Shown here: positions 9,177 through 21,171 of the stretch, in pieces | Layout of the letters: each line of letters starts with the position of its first letter | How positions within the stretch are numbered: position 1 is the stretch's first letter | From: Myxococcales bacterium | GTDB taxonomy: Bacteria > Myxococcota_A > Bradymonadia > UBA7976 > UBA1532 | NCBI GenBank assembly: GCA_020633435.1 | Contig: JACKDP010000004.1 | Span: forward strand, 62,001 to 126,000 | Direction: 5' to 3' | DNA: 64,000 nt | The notes under the pieces: generated by a model | Database searches by the model: none | Told to the model about the DNA's origin: nothing | Seen by the model: only the letters and a program-made list of their open reading frames with translations | Translations under genes and position numbers: made by a program

Positions 9177-10114
9177 GCGTTGTCGAAGCCGGGCGTCGGG
9201 GGGGTGAGCAGCTCGAAGTCGGAGGCGTTGTCGTCGGTGTCGCGGCCGTCGGGGCAGCGGCCGAAGGCGTGCTCGGGGCGGCGATCGCCCTCCTGGGAGG
9301 CGCTGTCGCTGTCCTCGTCGTTGGGGGAGAGCCCCTCCCCCACCCCGTCGATGGGGCCCTCCCAGGCGAAGCCGTCGAGGACGACCTCACCGGGGCCGAT
9401 GAGGACGACGCCCTCGTTGCCGTTCTCCAGCACGCCGCTGCCGTTGTTGGGCCCGAGCACCTGGAACCGCAGGGCGCCCGGCGGGGCGCGCGGCCCCTCG
9501 CCCTGGGCCGTCAGGACGATGTAGTCGCCGGGCTGGACGACCTCGGGGGGCAGCTCGGCGCAGCCGTAGCGCGAGGGCCCGTCGGGATCGGGGGCGAAGC
9601 CGGCGCAGCGCACCCGGGCGCTCTCCGACGCGCTGAACAGCTCGAGGCGCACGCCCGCCAGGGAGATGGGCCGGTTGGCCCGCACCAGCAGCTCGACGAA
9701 CTCGTCGTGATCCTCGCCAGGCTGGTTGTAGTCCACCTCGTTGATCACGAGGTCGCCGGGCACCGGGCCGATGACGTCGGGCGGGGGCGGCGGGGCCGTG
9801 GGCACCGAGGCGTCCTCGGGGGGCGGCGGCGGGGCGCCGCGATCCCGGGGGGGTGGCGGCGGCGGCGGGGCCCCCTGGTCGCGAGGCGGCGGCGGCTCGA
9901 CGCCCCGGTCCAACGGCGGCGGCGGCGCGACGAAGGCGTCCCGCGGTGGGCCCGTAAACCCTTGATCTTCTTCGCCTCCTCCGCTGAAGCCGCGGTCGAA
10001 GGCCCGGGGTCCGGTGTCGGGGATGGGCTCGACGGTCCCCGCGCCGGGCATGGGCGGGAACGCGTCGACGCAAGCGGCGAGAGCAACCCCCAGGAGGCAC
10101 GGCCAGACACGCAT
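9167..10114 (-). CDS. Proline-rich lipoprotein with lamin-tail domain
   Basis: From the ATG at 10114 (with AGAGGCG upstream) the protein begins with a short signal peptide and lipobox, LGVALAAC. Residues ~25-110 are a Pro/Asp-rich linker with repeated PPPPxDRG/DQG units. The C-terminal ~200 residues fit the lamin-tail domain (LTD): GDLVINEVDYNQ, DHDEFVELL, VQPGDYIVL, PTPGFDNACP. LTD domains occur on secreted or surface proteins and are thought to act in adhesion or anchoring. The stop codon overlaps the start of the PBP1C gene, so expression of the two is coupled, which hints at a cell-wall or surface role. Confidence 0.75.
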   Translation of the reverse strand: MRVWPCLLGVALAACVDAFPPMPGAGTVEPIPDTGPRAFDRGFSGGGEEDQGFTGPPRDAFVAPPPPLDRGVEPPPPRDQGAPPPPPPPRDRGAPPPPPEDASVPTAPPPPPDVIGPVPGDLVINEVDYNQPGEDHDEFVELLVRANRPISLAGVRLELFSASESARVRCAGFAPDPDGPSRYGCAELPPEVVQPGDYIVLTAQGEGPRAPPGALRFQVLGPNNGSGVLENGNEGVVLIGPGEVVLDGFAWEGPIDGVGEGLSPNDEDSDSASQEGDRRPEHAFGRCPDGRDTDDNASDFELLTPPTPGFDNACP

Positions 10115-10177
10115 GTTCGCCTCTTTGGCGCGCCGACCCCGGTAGCGCGCCACACCATCCTGTCATACCCTGCGCCC

Positions 10178-10675
10178 ATGCAGAGCATCAACACCGGCAA
10201 CGTGCACCTCTTCGTCTTCAAGGAAGGCCTGCTCTCGGCGCTGGGCCACGATCTGCGCCTCGGGGTCCGGGAGTTCCGCGTCGACCTGGACGAGGATCAG
10301 GTGCAGGCGACCTTCCGCGTGGACAGCATCCGCGTGGACGGCGTCATGCGGGACGGGCGCTTCGATGACGGCGGGCTGAGCCCCAAGCAGAAGCGCGAGA
10401 TCCTCGACAACATCAACAGCAAGGTGCTGCTGACCCGCCGCCACCCCGAGATCGTCTTCCGCGGCCGGCGCAACGGCATGAAGGTCACGGGCGATCTGGC
10501 CATGGTCGGGCGCAGCAACGGCGTCGAGCTGACGGTCACCCACGTCAGCGGCCGCTACCGGGGCCGCGTCGAGATCAAGCCCCTGCGCTGGGGCATCGCC
10601 CCGTTCAGCGCCATGCTCGGGGCGCTGAAGATCCAGGACCGGGTCGTGGTGGAGTTCGAGCTGCCCGATGCCTGA
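10178..10675 (+). CDS. YceI-like family protein
   Basis: A 165-residue protein starting at an ATG at 10178. The sequence runs NTGNVHLFVFKEGLLSALGHDL, then LRLGVREFRVDLD, LDNINSKVLLTRRHPEIVFRG and a beta-rich C-terminus ending VVVEFELPDA. The GLLSALGHDLRL opening and the HPEIVFRG motif fit the lipocalin-like YceI superfamily, which binds isoprenoid or lipid ligands. No signal peptide is visible, so it is probably cytoplasmic. The 3' end overlaps the arginase-family gene by 8 bases, implying one transcript. Confidence 0.68.
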   Translation: MQSINTGNVHLFVFKEGLLSALGHDLRLGVREFRVDLDEDQVQATFRVDSIRVDGVMRDGRFDDGGLSPKQKREILDNINSKVLLTRRHPEIVFRGRRNGMKVTGDLAMVGRSNGVELTVTHVSGRYRGRVEIKPLRWGIAPFSAMLGALKIQDRVVVEFELPDA

Positions 10676-11801
10676 CGCCGCCCGGGATCGCGCCACCCTG
10701 GAGCGCATCCTGCGGCCGGCCGGGGGCGGCGTGTACGTCGTCAGCACCGGCCTGGCCGAGCAGCAGGCCCTCATGCGGGCCATCTACGGGGCCGAGGACG
10801 TGCAGGCCGGCTGGGCCGCCGCGCTCGACCGCCTGGCCGGCGCGCGCGTGGTGCTGCTGGGCGTGCCCTCCGACGTGGGGGCCGGCTTCACCCGGGGGGC
10901 CAACCGCGCGCCCGCGGCCCTGCGCCAGCACATGCTCGGCCACCGCGTCTGGCAGCCCGACGTCCTCGACCTGGGTGATGTGCGGGTCGTGCCGCAGCTC
11001 CTCTCCGACGACATGCTGGGCGAGGCGCAGATCCAGGCCACCCGCGCGGCCCTCTACGGCGAGGACGACGCCCTCGGGGCCACCCTGCCCGTCTCGCCCC
11101 TCGACCTGTGCGCCCGCGCCCTGCGCATCGTCTACCGGGTCGCCCCCGACGCCGCCGTCGTCGTGCTGGGCGGCGACCACAGCGTGGCCTGGCCGGCGTT
11201 CAAGGAGGCGTACCGCCACTTCGAGGAGCGGCGGGGCCGCACGCTGGGCCTGCTGCACTTCGACGCCCACACCGACCTGCTGCCCGAGCGGCTGGGGGTG
11301 AAGTACTGCTTCGCCACCTGGGCGCGCCACGCCGCCCGGCTCATGGGCTCCGACGGCCGGCTGGTGCAGGTGGGCATCCGGGCGAGCGGCCGCACGCGGG
11401 GGCACTGGGAGCCCGCCGCGGGCGTCCGCCAGCTCTGGATGGCCGAGCTCGCCGAGCGGTCGGCCGCGGACGTGGCCGACGAGATCGCCGCGCACCTGGC
11501 CGCCCGCGGCGTGGACGCCCTGTACGTCAGCAACGACATCGACGGCACCGATCCCGCCTTCGCGGCCGCCACGGGCACGCCCGAGCCGGGCGGACTGCAC
11601 CCCGACTTCGTGAGTGATCTCGTGCACTTGCTGGCCCTGCGCTTCCCGCTGGTGGCGGGCGATCTGGTCGAGGTCGCCCCGCCGCTGGCGCACGAGGTCG
11701 ACGGCGAGCCCGCCCGCACGCTCGACACCGCGGCGCGCTACCTGGCCGACCTGGTCGATCTGGGCGGCCGCGGGAAGAACGCCGGCGTCCGCTCCACGTA
11801 G
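10668..11801 (+). CDS. Arginase/agmatinase-family ureohydrolase
   Basis: A 377-residue protein with the metal-binding motifs of the ureohydrolase fold in order: GGDHS (~residue 170), DAHTD (~200) and SNDIDGTDPAFAAATGTPEPGG (~285), which supply the ligands of the two Mn ions. The family hydrolyses arginine, agmatine, formiminoglutamate or guanidinobutyrate-type substrates to urea or formamide plus an amine. The N-terminal ~50 residues are extra relative to typical agmatinases. Which substrate is used cannot be told. It overlaps the YceI-like gene upstream and the DUF1295 gene convergently downstream (64 bases). Confidence 0.85.
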   Translation: MPDAARDRATLERILRPAGGGVYVVSTGLAEQQALMRAIYGAEDVQAGWAAALDRLAGARVVLLGVPSDVGAGFTRGANRAPAALRQHMLGHRVWQPDVLDLGDVRVVPQLLSDDMLGEAQIQATRAALYGEDDALGATLPVSPLDLCARALRIVYRVAPDAAVVVLGGDHSVAWPAFKEAYRHFEERRGRTLGLLHFDAHTDLLPERLGVKYCFATWARHAARLMGSDGRLVQVGIRASGRTRGHWEPAAGVRQLWMAELAERSAADVADEIAAHLAARGVDALYVSNDIDGTDPAFAAATGTPEPGGLHPDFVSDLVHLLALRFPLVAGDLVEVAPPLAHEVDGEPARTLDTAARYLADLVDLGGRGKNAGVRST

Positions 11802-12502
11802 GCCTGAAAGGCCGGCCGCGCCCGCAGCTTCGCCTCCAGGAGCGGCACCCCCGAGACCCGCAACAGCAGGCTGCTGATGAGCAGCGGGCCGGGCAGCGTC
11901 CACCACGCCCCCGCGGCGACGGCCAGCAGGTACAGCCCCCACCAGAGCACCAGCTCGCCGAAGTAGTTGGGGTGCCGGCTCCAGGCCCAGACCCCGGTGT
12001 CGAGGATGGCCTCGGGATCGGTGCGCCGCGCCTTGAACCGGGCGAGCTGGGCGTCGGCGATGGCCTCGATGGCCAGGCCCGCGGCGAAGAGGGCGGCGCC
12101 GAGCGCATCGAGCAGGCCGAGGGGGCCGCTGCGCAGGATGGCGAGCTGCACCGGCAGGGCGATGACGAGGCAGAGGGTGGCCTGCAGGGCGAAGACGGTG
12201 AGGCCGCTCACCCACCAGAACCGGGGGCCGTGCTTCTCGCGCATGGCCCGGTAGCGGAAGTCCTCGCCCTGGCCGCGGGCCCGCCAGGCCAGGTAGACGC
12301 CGAGGCGCAGGCCCCAGGTGGTCACCAGCGCGAGGGCCAGGAGCGCGCGGGGGCCGCCGGGGCCCTGGACCGCGGTGACGCCGGCGACCAGCACGAACGC
12401 CGGGCCCCAGCAGGGGTCGACGATGCTGGCGTCGCGGCGGGCGAGGCTGACGAGCCAGAGGAGCGCGAAGGCGCCGAACAGCGCCGCGGCGGCGAGGGCC
12501 AC
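11738..12502 (-). CDS. DUF1295 / steroid 5-alpha-reductase-like membrane protein
   Basis: A 254-residue protein with six to seven hydrophobic segments. Diagnostic motifs are SIVDPCWGPAFV near the start, EDFRYRAMREKHGPRFWW in the middle and the reductase-like SRHPNYFGELVLWWG near residue 185, followed by LEAKLRARPAFQAYVERTPAFFP. DUF1295 proteins belong to the steroid 5-alpha-reductase/isoprenylcysteine methyltransferase-like superfamily and are thought to be NADPH-dependent lipid reductases. It starts at a GTG directly after the stop of the kinase gene (12503), so it is probably co-transcribed with that gene. Confidence 0.82.
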   Translation of the reverse strand: MALAAAALFGAFALLWLVSLARRDASIVDPCWGPAFVLVAGVTAVQGPGGPRALLALALVTTWGLRLGVYLAWRARGQGEDFRYRAMREKHGPRFWWVSGLTVFALQATLCLVIALPVQLAILRSGPLGLLDALGAALFAAGLAIEAIADAQLARFKARRTDPEAILDTGVWAWSRHPNYFGELVLWWGLYLLAVAAGAWWTLPGPLLISSLLLRVSGVPLLEAKLRARPAFQAYVERTPAFFPRPPRSTRSAR

Positions 12503-13894
12503 CTACCGCAGCAGGTCGGCCAGGCCGGGATCGGCGAGGACCTTCTCGAGGGCCGGCAAGGTGCGGGCGTGGGCCACGATGGCGGCGCGGTTGGTCGCCA
12601 GCTCCAGGATGCGCCGCAGGCTCAGCGCCGCGTCGTCCAGGCGGCCGGCCTCCGCGAGGCGCACCACCGGGGCGAGCGCAGCGGCCGGCTCCTCGCCGCC
12701 GATCTCGACGACCGCGGCTCCGCCGGCGTCGGCGCCGCCGGGCGTCGCGGGCTTGCGCAGGAAGAACCAGGCCGCGCCGCCGCCGATGACGACGACGGCC
12801 ACGAGGACGCCGATGAGCAGGGCCGGTGAGCGGCCGGCCTGGCCCCCCGTCGGCACGATGGGCTCGACGCGGCCCGACGGGGGCCGCTCCACGACGACGG
12901 GCCGGACGGCCCCCGACGTGGTGCCCTGGCCGATGGCCTCGCTCAGCGCCCGGCTCATGGTCTCGGCGTTGGGGAAGCGGCCATCCGGCTTCTTGGCCAG
13001 GGCGGTCATGGCCACGGCCTCGAGCGCCGGTGGCACCTGGAGGGCCGGCGGCATCGGCGGCACCGGGCTCTGGATGTGGGCCAGCAGGATGTCGAACGGC
13101 ACGTCGCCCTCGAAGGGGGGCCGGCCGACGAGCATCTCGTAGAGGATGATCCCCATGGCGTAGAGATCGCTGCGGCCGTCGAGGCGGGCGTCCTGGCTCT
13201 GCTCGGGGGACATGTAGCGCGGCGTGCCGAGGACGACGCCCTCGCGGGTGCGCACGTCGTCCATGCCGTCGGGGTTCTGGACCTTGGCGATGCCGAAGTC
13301 GAGGACCTTGACCTCCTCGGTGCCCAGCGCCCCCTCGCTCACCATGATGTTGCCGGGCTTCAGATCGCGGTGCACCAGGCCCAGCTCGTGGGCCTCGGCG
13401 CACGCCCCGAGGACCTGCTGGACGAGGCCGACCACCCGGGCCGGCGCCATGGGCCCCTCGGCGATGAGGTCGGCGAGCAGGCGGCCGGCGATGAACTCGA
13501 ACACCATGAAGAGGGTGCCATCGTCATCCTCGCCGTAGTCATGCAGCGTGACGGTGGCGCGGTTGGACAGCTTGGAGACGACGCGCGCCTCACGGAAGAA
13601 GCGGCCGCGCAGCTCCTCGTCGTTGGCCTCGCCCGAGGCGATGACCTTCACGGCCACCGTGCGGCCCACCGGCTCCTGGATGGCGCGGTAGACGGAGCCG
13701 AAGCCCCCCTCCCCCAGCTTCCCGATGATGACGTACTTGCCGGCCACGGCGCGGCCGATGAAGGAGTCCGAGAAGAACTTCTCGTGCACCGCCTGGGCGA
13801 TGAGGACCCCGCCATCCCCCGTGGGGCAGCGGTCGCCGGGCGCGGCGCCCGTCCAGCCCTGGCCGCAGATGCGGCAGATCACGACCCCGTCCAT
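12503..13894 (-). CDS. Membrane-anchored Ser/Thr protein kinase
   Basis: A 463-residue Hanks-type kinase. A small Cys cluster (CRICGQGW ... RCP) opens the protein. The kinase domain (~53-315) has the Gly-rich loop GKLGEGGFGSVYRA, the Lys in VAVKVI, catalytic HRDLKPGN, DFG in VLDFGIAKV and GTPRYMSPEQ. A single membrane span (LIGVLVAVVVIGGGAAWFFL) is at ~358-378, with a ~80-residue outer domain of helical character. This architecture is common in Myxococcota for signalling across the inner membrane. The start ATG at 13894 directly precedes the Cys cluster. Confidence 0.92.
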   Translation of the reverse strand: MDGVVICRICGQGWTGAAPGDRCPTGDGGVLIAQAVHEKFFSDSFIGRAVAGKYVIIGKLGEGGFGSVYRAIQEPVGRTVAVKVIASGEANDEELRGRFFREARVVSKLSNRATVTLHDYGEDDDGTLFMVFEFIAGRLLADLIAEGPMAPARVVGLVQQVLGACAEAHELGLVHRDLKPGNIMVSEGALGTEEVKVLDFGIAKVQNPDGMDDVRTREGVVLGTPRYMSPEQSQDARLDGRSDLYAMGIILYEMLVGRPPFEGDVPFDILLAHIQSPVPPMPPALQVPPALEAVAMTALAKKPDGRFPNAETMSRALSEAIGQGTTSGAVRPVVVERPPSGRVEPIVPTGGQAGRSPALLIGVLVAVVVIGGGAAWFFLRKPATPGGADAGGAAVVEIGGEEPAAALAPVVRLAEAGRLDDAALSLRRILELATNRAAIVAHARTLPALEKVLADPGLADLLR

Positions 13895-13933
13895 CGACGC
13901 TCCTCACCGGGATTCGCGGCAGTATAACGCCGG

Positions 13934-14836
13934 TCACGCCGAGCGCGAAGACGCTGCCTGCGATTCCTGCGGGTGGCCGTCCAGGCCCACCCAGCGCGCG
14001 CTCTCCTCCCAGAGCTGGACGGCCAGGCCAGCGTCGAGGGCGGTGGCGGCGGGGGCGCGCTCGCGGCAGGCGACGTAGTAGGCGCCGGGCTCGAGGTGCG
14101 GCGACGTCGCGCAGTGCAGCGTCGTCTGCGCGCCCTCCTCGACGGTGATCATGAAGCGCTTGGCGATCCACCGAAACGGCCCGGGGATGCGGCGCCAGAT
14201 GTCCGAGGCCACCACCCCCGGGTGCAGGCTGGTGGCGACGACGGGCGCGTCGGCCCAGCGGCGGGAGATCTCCTTGGCAAACAAGATGTTGGCCAGCTTG
14301 GAGACCCCGTACTCCGCCATGCTCGTCGGCGATCTCGTCGGCGTCCGCACGGCCGCGAAGTCGATGCCCTTCGCCGTGGCGTGGCTGTCGCTGCTCACCA
14401 CGACGACGCGCGCGGGCTCCTCGGGGCGGGCCGCCTGGCGCAGGGCGGGCTCCAGCAGGCGGACGAGCAGGTAGTGGCCGACGTGGTTCACGCCGAAGCA
14501 CAGCTCGAAGCCGCTCGGCGTGAGGCCCCGGAAGCCGGCCAGGCCCGCGTTGGCCACGCAGAGGTGCAGCGCCGGCTCGGCCGCCAGGAAGGCGGCGGCG
14601 CAGGCGCGCACGCTGTCGAGATCGCCCAGATCCAGCGCCAGGAACGACACCTGGCCGCCCGCCGCGCGGATGGCGTCGACCACGGGGGCCGTCTTCTCCT
14701 CGGATCGGCAGGCCAGGTAGACGTGGGCGCCCCAGCGGGCCAGCGTCTCGGCCGTCACCCGGCCGATGCCGGTGTTCGCGCCGGTCACGAGCGCGACGTG
14801 CCCGCGCAGATCGCGCTCGGGGGTGGTGGGCATCAT
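13934..14836 (-). CDS. Short-chain dehydrogenase/reductase (retinol/protochlorophyllide-reductase type)
   Basis: A 300-residue SDR. The NAD(P)-binding motif is VTGANTGIGRVTAE near residue 18; NAG (VANAGLAGF) follows, then the catalytic Ser in VVVSSDSHA and YGVSKLANI with the Tyr-x3-Lys pair. The SMAEYGVSKLANILFAKEI segment and the SLHPGVVASDIWR motif are typical of the WW-domain-oxidoreductase/retinol dehydrogenase-like subgroup. Physiological substrate unknown. The start (ATGATG at 14836) has GGAGGA upstream. It lies 28 bases after the frame-broken export-gate gene and may share its transcript. Confidence 0.86.
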   Translation of the reverse strand: MMPTTPERDLRGHVALVTGANTGIGRVTAETLARWGAHVYLACRSEEKTAPVVDAIRAAGGQVSFLALDLGDLDSVRACAAAFLAAEPALHLCVANAGLAGFRGLTPSGFELCFGVNHVGHYLLVRLLEPALRQAARPEEPARVVVVSSDSHATAKGIDFAAVRTPTRSPTSMAEYGVSKLANILFAKEISRRWADAPVVATSLHPGVVASDIWRRIPGPFRWIAKRFMITVEEGAQTTLHCATSPHLEPGAYYVACRERAPAATALDAGLAVQLWEESARWVGLDGHPQESQAASSRSA

Positions 14837-14864
14837 GGCGCGGTCCTCCGGGAGGTGGGGGGCA

Positions 14865-16767
14865 TCAGGCCGCCAGCAGGCCGGCGACGACGGTGCGCAC
14901 CCCCGGCAGCAGCTCCTCGGCGGACACCACGGGCAGGCCCGGGTAGCGAGGGGCGACGAGGGCCTGCACGGCCGGGCGCAGGTCGGGCGGGGCGACGATG
15001 ACGGCCGACGGCTCGGCCCGCAAGATGGCGGCGAGCTCGGCGAAGAGGTCGACAGCGGCCCCCGGCCCCACGCCCACGCCGCCACGCAGCGCCGCCTCCA
15101 GCCCCGGCTCGGGGAAGATGGCGGCCACCGCGCCCGTGGGGGCGTGGCGCGCGGTGATGGCCGCCGCCAGGGCCTGGCGCACGAGCCGGAGCTGGGGCGC
15201 CTCGTCGGTGCAGTCGGCCGGGCGGTGGGCCAGGGCCTCGAGCACGGCCCGCAGGTCGCGGATGGGCACGTCCTCGGCGAGCAGGCGCCGCAGCAGGGCC
15301 GTGAGGCGCGGCAGCGTCACCGCCCGGGGCACGGCCGCGCGCACCAGCGCCGGCTCGCGCTGCTCCAGCGCCGCCAGGGCGTCGGCCACCTGCTGCATGC
15401 CCAGGACGGCCGCGCCCGCCCGTCGCCAGACGGCCACCAGGTGGGCCGCCAGGTAGGCGTCGGGGGCGAGGCCGGCCCCGTCGGGGTGCCAGGCGCCGGG
15501 CGCCCCGCTCACGGGATCCGCCGTGTTTTCAAGACCTTCCGCGGCGCCGGCCCGGTAGACGCCGGCGGCGGGCAGGCGCCCGGCGCTGACGGCGGCCTCG
15601 CCCACCTCGACCCGGAAGCCGCCCGGGGGCAGCGCCGCGTCGACCGCCACGTCGACGCCGCCGAGGGCCACCCCGTACTCGTCGCGGAGGCGGCGCCGGG
15701 CGCGCGCCACGACGGCGGCCGCGTCGCCGACCGCGGTCGCGGCCTCGGGGTGCAGGCGCAGGCCGAAGGGCACGACGGGCGGGCCAGCGTCGCCCCGCGC
15801 CCGAGACACCACGGGCCGGGTGGTGGCCGGGCGGCCCAGGCGCCGAGGCCGAGGAGCGCCGCGGCGACGGCGAGGGCAGCGCCGGCAGGCCTGGCAGCAG
15901 GGCGAGCACCCCGAGGAGCGCGGCGGCCAGCGCCGGAGCGCGGCCATCGCCGGCCAGCTCGCGCAGGAGCGCCGCCCCCGGGGCCCCCTCCCCGCCCTGG
16001 GCGACGCGGGTGACGACGAGGCCGGCCGCCGCCGCCGTGAGCATGGCGGGGAGCTGGGTGACGAGGCCGTCGCCGATGGTCAGCGTGGTGTAGAGGGCCA
16101 CCGCGTCCGCGGGCGACCGGCCCTGCTGGCCGATGCCCACCACCAGGCCGCCGACCACGTTGATGCCCACGATGCACAGCCCCGCGATGGCGTCGCCCCG
16201 CACGAACTTCATGGCGCCGTCGAGGGCCCCGAACAGGCTCGACTCCCGGGCGAGGCCCGCCCGCTGGGCCCGCGCGGCCTCCGGATCCAGGAGGCCGGCG
16301 CGCACGTCGGCGTCGATGGCGAGCTGGCGCCCGGGCAGGCCGTCCAGGGCGAAGCGCGCGGCCACCTGGGCCACCCGCTCGGCGCCCTTCGCGATGACGA
16401 GGTACTGCACCAGCACGAGGACGGCGAAGACCACCGCGCCCACCACCAGGTTGCCGCGGACGACGGCGTCCCCGAAGGCGGCCACCACGCGCCCGGCGTC
16501 CGCGTCAGCCAGGATGAGGCGCGTCGTCGACACGTTGAGAGCGAGGCGGACCAGCGTCGTGACGAGGAGGACGGCGGGGAGCTGCGAGAGCGCGAGGGGG
16601 TGCCGGGCGAAGACGGCGGCCAGCAGCACCACCACCGCCACGCCGAGCTGGGCCGCGAGGAGCGCGTCGAGCACGGGCGCCGGGACGGGAAAAATCAGCA
16701 AAGCGACGGCGCCGGCGACCAGCACGGCGAGCCAACCATCCGCTATCATCGTCGCGCGTGGAGACAT
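14865..16767 (-). pseudogene. FlhA/SctV-family type III export gate, frame-broken
   Basis: The N-terminal half (from 16767) has the FHIPEP hallmarks: NVSTTRLIL, the signature KGAERVAQVAARFALDGLPG followed by QLAIDAD, GLARESSLFGALDGAMKFV and GDGLVTQLPAMLTAAAAGL, within seven to eight membrane spans. The cytoplasmic half (from about 15780 to 14865) matches the FlhA/SctV C-terminal domain, with VPFGLRLHPEAA and a conserved helical end. The two halves are in different frames. A first indel lies near 15880, after LLPGLPA; the eighth span (ALAVAAALLGLGAWAA) is in a second frame; another switch lies between about 15790 and 15850. This is the export gate of flagella or injectisomes, yet no other type III gene is nearby. 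Either a decayed orphan or a consensus error. Confidence 0.75.
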
Positions 16768-16846
16768 CCCTTGCGATGTTGCCCCCGCCGTGCTTGGTTT
16801 TCAACACTGGTGGGCGGCAGGGCACAGGCTGAGGAGCGAAGAGACC

Positions 16847-18343
16847 ATGGAGGCTTTGGTGGAGTCGTCGCGGTCCCCTCTGGACGCGGCCCGGGGCGGG
16901 CGCCCCCAGGTCCTCGTGGTCGACGACGAGCCGGCCATCCGCGCCATCCTGAGCGATCTCCTGGTCCACGAGGGGCTGCGCGTCATCACCGCCGAGGACG
17001 GCGTCCAGGCCCTCGAGCTGCTCGACCGCCACAGCGTCAACCTGCTCATCAGCGACCTCAAGATGCCCGTCATGGGGGGCATGGAGCTGCTCGGGGAGGT
17101 CGCCCGGCGCCACCCCGACGTCGTGCCCGTCATGATGACGGCCTACAGCACGGTCGAGACGGCCATCGAGGCCATGAAGCGGGGCGCCTTCGACTATGTG
17201 ATGAAGCCCTTCAACGTCGACCAGCTCGTCCGCACGGTGCACCGGGCCCTGGCCCAGCAGCGCCTCAAGGCCGAGAACATCGAGCTGAAGGCCGCCCTGT
17301 CGCTCTACCAGCTCGCCGCCCGCCTCGGAGACGAGGTGGATCTGGGCACGACGCTGCGCCTGGTGGTCGAGACGGTCTGCGAGCAGGTGGGGGCCGATCG
17401 GGCCAGCATCATCCTCACCGACGACGAGTGGACGGTGCAGTCGGCCAGCGTCGGCGACGCCATGACCCGCGAGGACCTCACGGAGGCCGCGCTGGCCATC
17501 CGGGGGGCCGAGGTCGTCAACGACGGCCGCGTCTTCCGCTACCTCACCGACAGCCCGCGCACGGAGGCCGTCTTCACCCTCCTCATCACGCCGCTGGCCC
17601 GGGGCGAGCGCCGGCAGGGCGTGCTGCTGGCCGTGCGCGAGGGGGGCCGACGCGCCTTCACCGAGGGGGATCGCAAGCTGCTGACCATCCTGGCCGACCG
17701 CGCCACGGTGGCCATCCAGAACGCCGAGCTCTTCCAGACGCTGGAGCGCACCTTCATCACCACCATCGAGGCCTTCGTGGCCGCGCTGGAAGACAAGGAC
17801 CGCTACACCGCCGGCCACAGCGAGCGCGTGGCCGAGTACGCCCGGGCCACCGCCGAGGAACTGGGCCTGCCCACCGCCACGGTCGAGACCATCTACCAGG
17901 GGGGCCGGCTGCACGACATCGGCAAGCTGACCATCCGCCCCGAGGAGCTCAACAAGCCCGCCGCCCTCACGGACGACGAGTACCGCCGGTTCCAGGCCCA
18001 CCCAGGCTACGGCGAGGAGCTCATGACCCCCATCCCGACCTTCGAGAAGCTGCTGCCGGCCATCGGCGGCCACCACGAGAAGTGGGATGGCACCGGCTAC
18101 CCGCGGGGCCTGAAGGGCGAGGCCATCCCGCTGATGGCGCGCATCGTGGCCATCGCGGACACCTACGACGCGATGACGAGCCACCGCGCCTACCGCGCCG
18201 CCCTCAAGCACGAGATCGCGGTGCGGGAGCTGCGGCGCTGCTCGGGGACCCAGTTCGATCCGGGGGTGGTGGAGGCCTTCATCGCCGGGGTCGAGCGCTG
18301 GCGCGACGCGCGCCGGGAGGCCGGGCGGGAGTACCCGCGCTGA
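16847..18343 (+). CDS. Response regulator with REC, GAF and HD-GYP domains
   Basis: A 498-residue protein. REC domain (~20-140): VLVVDDEPAIRA, phospho-acceptor Asp in LLISDLKMPVMGG, and KPFN. A GAF domain follows at ~165-300. The HD-GYP domain (~305-490) has the metal motif HDIGKL, EHTAGHSERV-like TAGHSERV near its start and GGHHEKWDGTGYPRGL, where the GYP triplet is intact. Such proteins hydrolyse cyclic di-GMP. Input should be a histidine kinase phosphorylating the REC domain plus a GAF ligand. The start has gaggag upstream (16831-16836). It is divergent from the export-gate gene. Confidence 0.92.
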   Translation: MEALVESSRSPLDAARGGRPQVLVVDDEPAIRAILSDLLVHEGLRVITAEDGVQALELLDRHSVNLLISDLKMPVMGGMELLGEVARRHPDVVPVMMTAYSTVETAIEAMKRGAFDYVMKPFNVDQLVRTVHRALAQQRLKAENIELKAALSLYQLAARLGDEVDLGTTLRLVVETVCEQVGADRASIILTDDEWTVQSASVGDAMTREDLTEAALAIRGAEVVNDGRVFRYLTDSPRTEAVFTLLITPLARGERRQGVLLAVREGGRRAFTEGDRKLLTILADRATVAIQNAELFQTLERTFITTIEAFVAALEDKDRYTAGHSERVAEYARATAEELGLPTATVETIYQGGRLHDIGKLTIRPEELNKPAALTDDEYRRFQAHPGYGEELMTPIPTFEKLLPAIGGHHEKWDGTGYPRGLKGEAIPLMARIVAIADTYDAMTSHRAYRAALKHEIAVRELRRCSGTQFDPGVVEAFIAGVERWRDARREAGREYPR

Positions 18344-18389
18344 CCCACGCCCGGGGCCCCGCCCCCCGCCTGCCCCCGGGCCGTGCCGG

Positions 18390-18418
18390 TTGACTTTCGG
18401 CCTCAGATCATGTAGAAC
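18390..18418 (+). promoter_or_regulatory. Sigma-70-type promoter for gyrA
   Basis: TTGACT (18390-18395), a 17-base spacer and TAGAAC (18413-18418) form a near-consensus housekeeping promoter. It lies 46 bases after the HD-GYP stop and about 125 bases before the gyrA start, giving a leader of roughly 115 bases. Transcription start would be near 18425. Confidence 0.6.
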
Positions 18419-18543
18419 GCGCCGTTTTCAAAAGGAAATCGCGCGGATCGAGGCCCCTCCGGGTGGGGGGGTGACGGTCGGCGCCACGCTCCTCGTTTCG
18501 GACCGCCACCTGGGCGGGCGAGGGCACGACGGTGGAGGGGTCC

Positions 18544-21141
<2,598 letters not shown>

Positions 21142-21155
21142 GCGGGGCCGCCCGG

Positions 21156-21171
21156 CGGCGACCGGTCGCCG
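21156..21171. terminator. Perfect palindrome between convergent gyrA and receptor genes
   Basis: CGGCGACCGGTCGCCG is a 16-base perfect palindrome between the gyrA stop (21141) and the stop of the convergent receptor gene (21172). It could fold as a short hairpin on either transcript and serve as a two-way terminator, but no T-run follows on either strand. Confidence 0.3.

Noticed and set aside
10605..13403. Very long antisense open frame of over 900 codons
   Set aside because: It overlaps the well-supported arginase, DUF1295 and kinase genes, is dominated by Arg/Gly/Pro/Ala, and is the expected artefact of high-GC coding DNA. The same applies to long antisense frames over gyrA, the HD-GYP gene and czcA.
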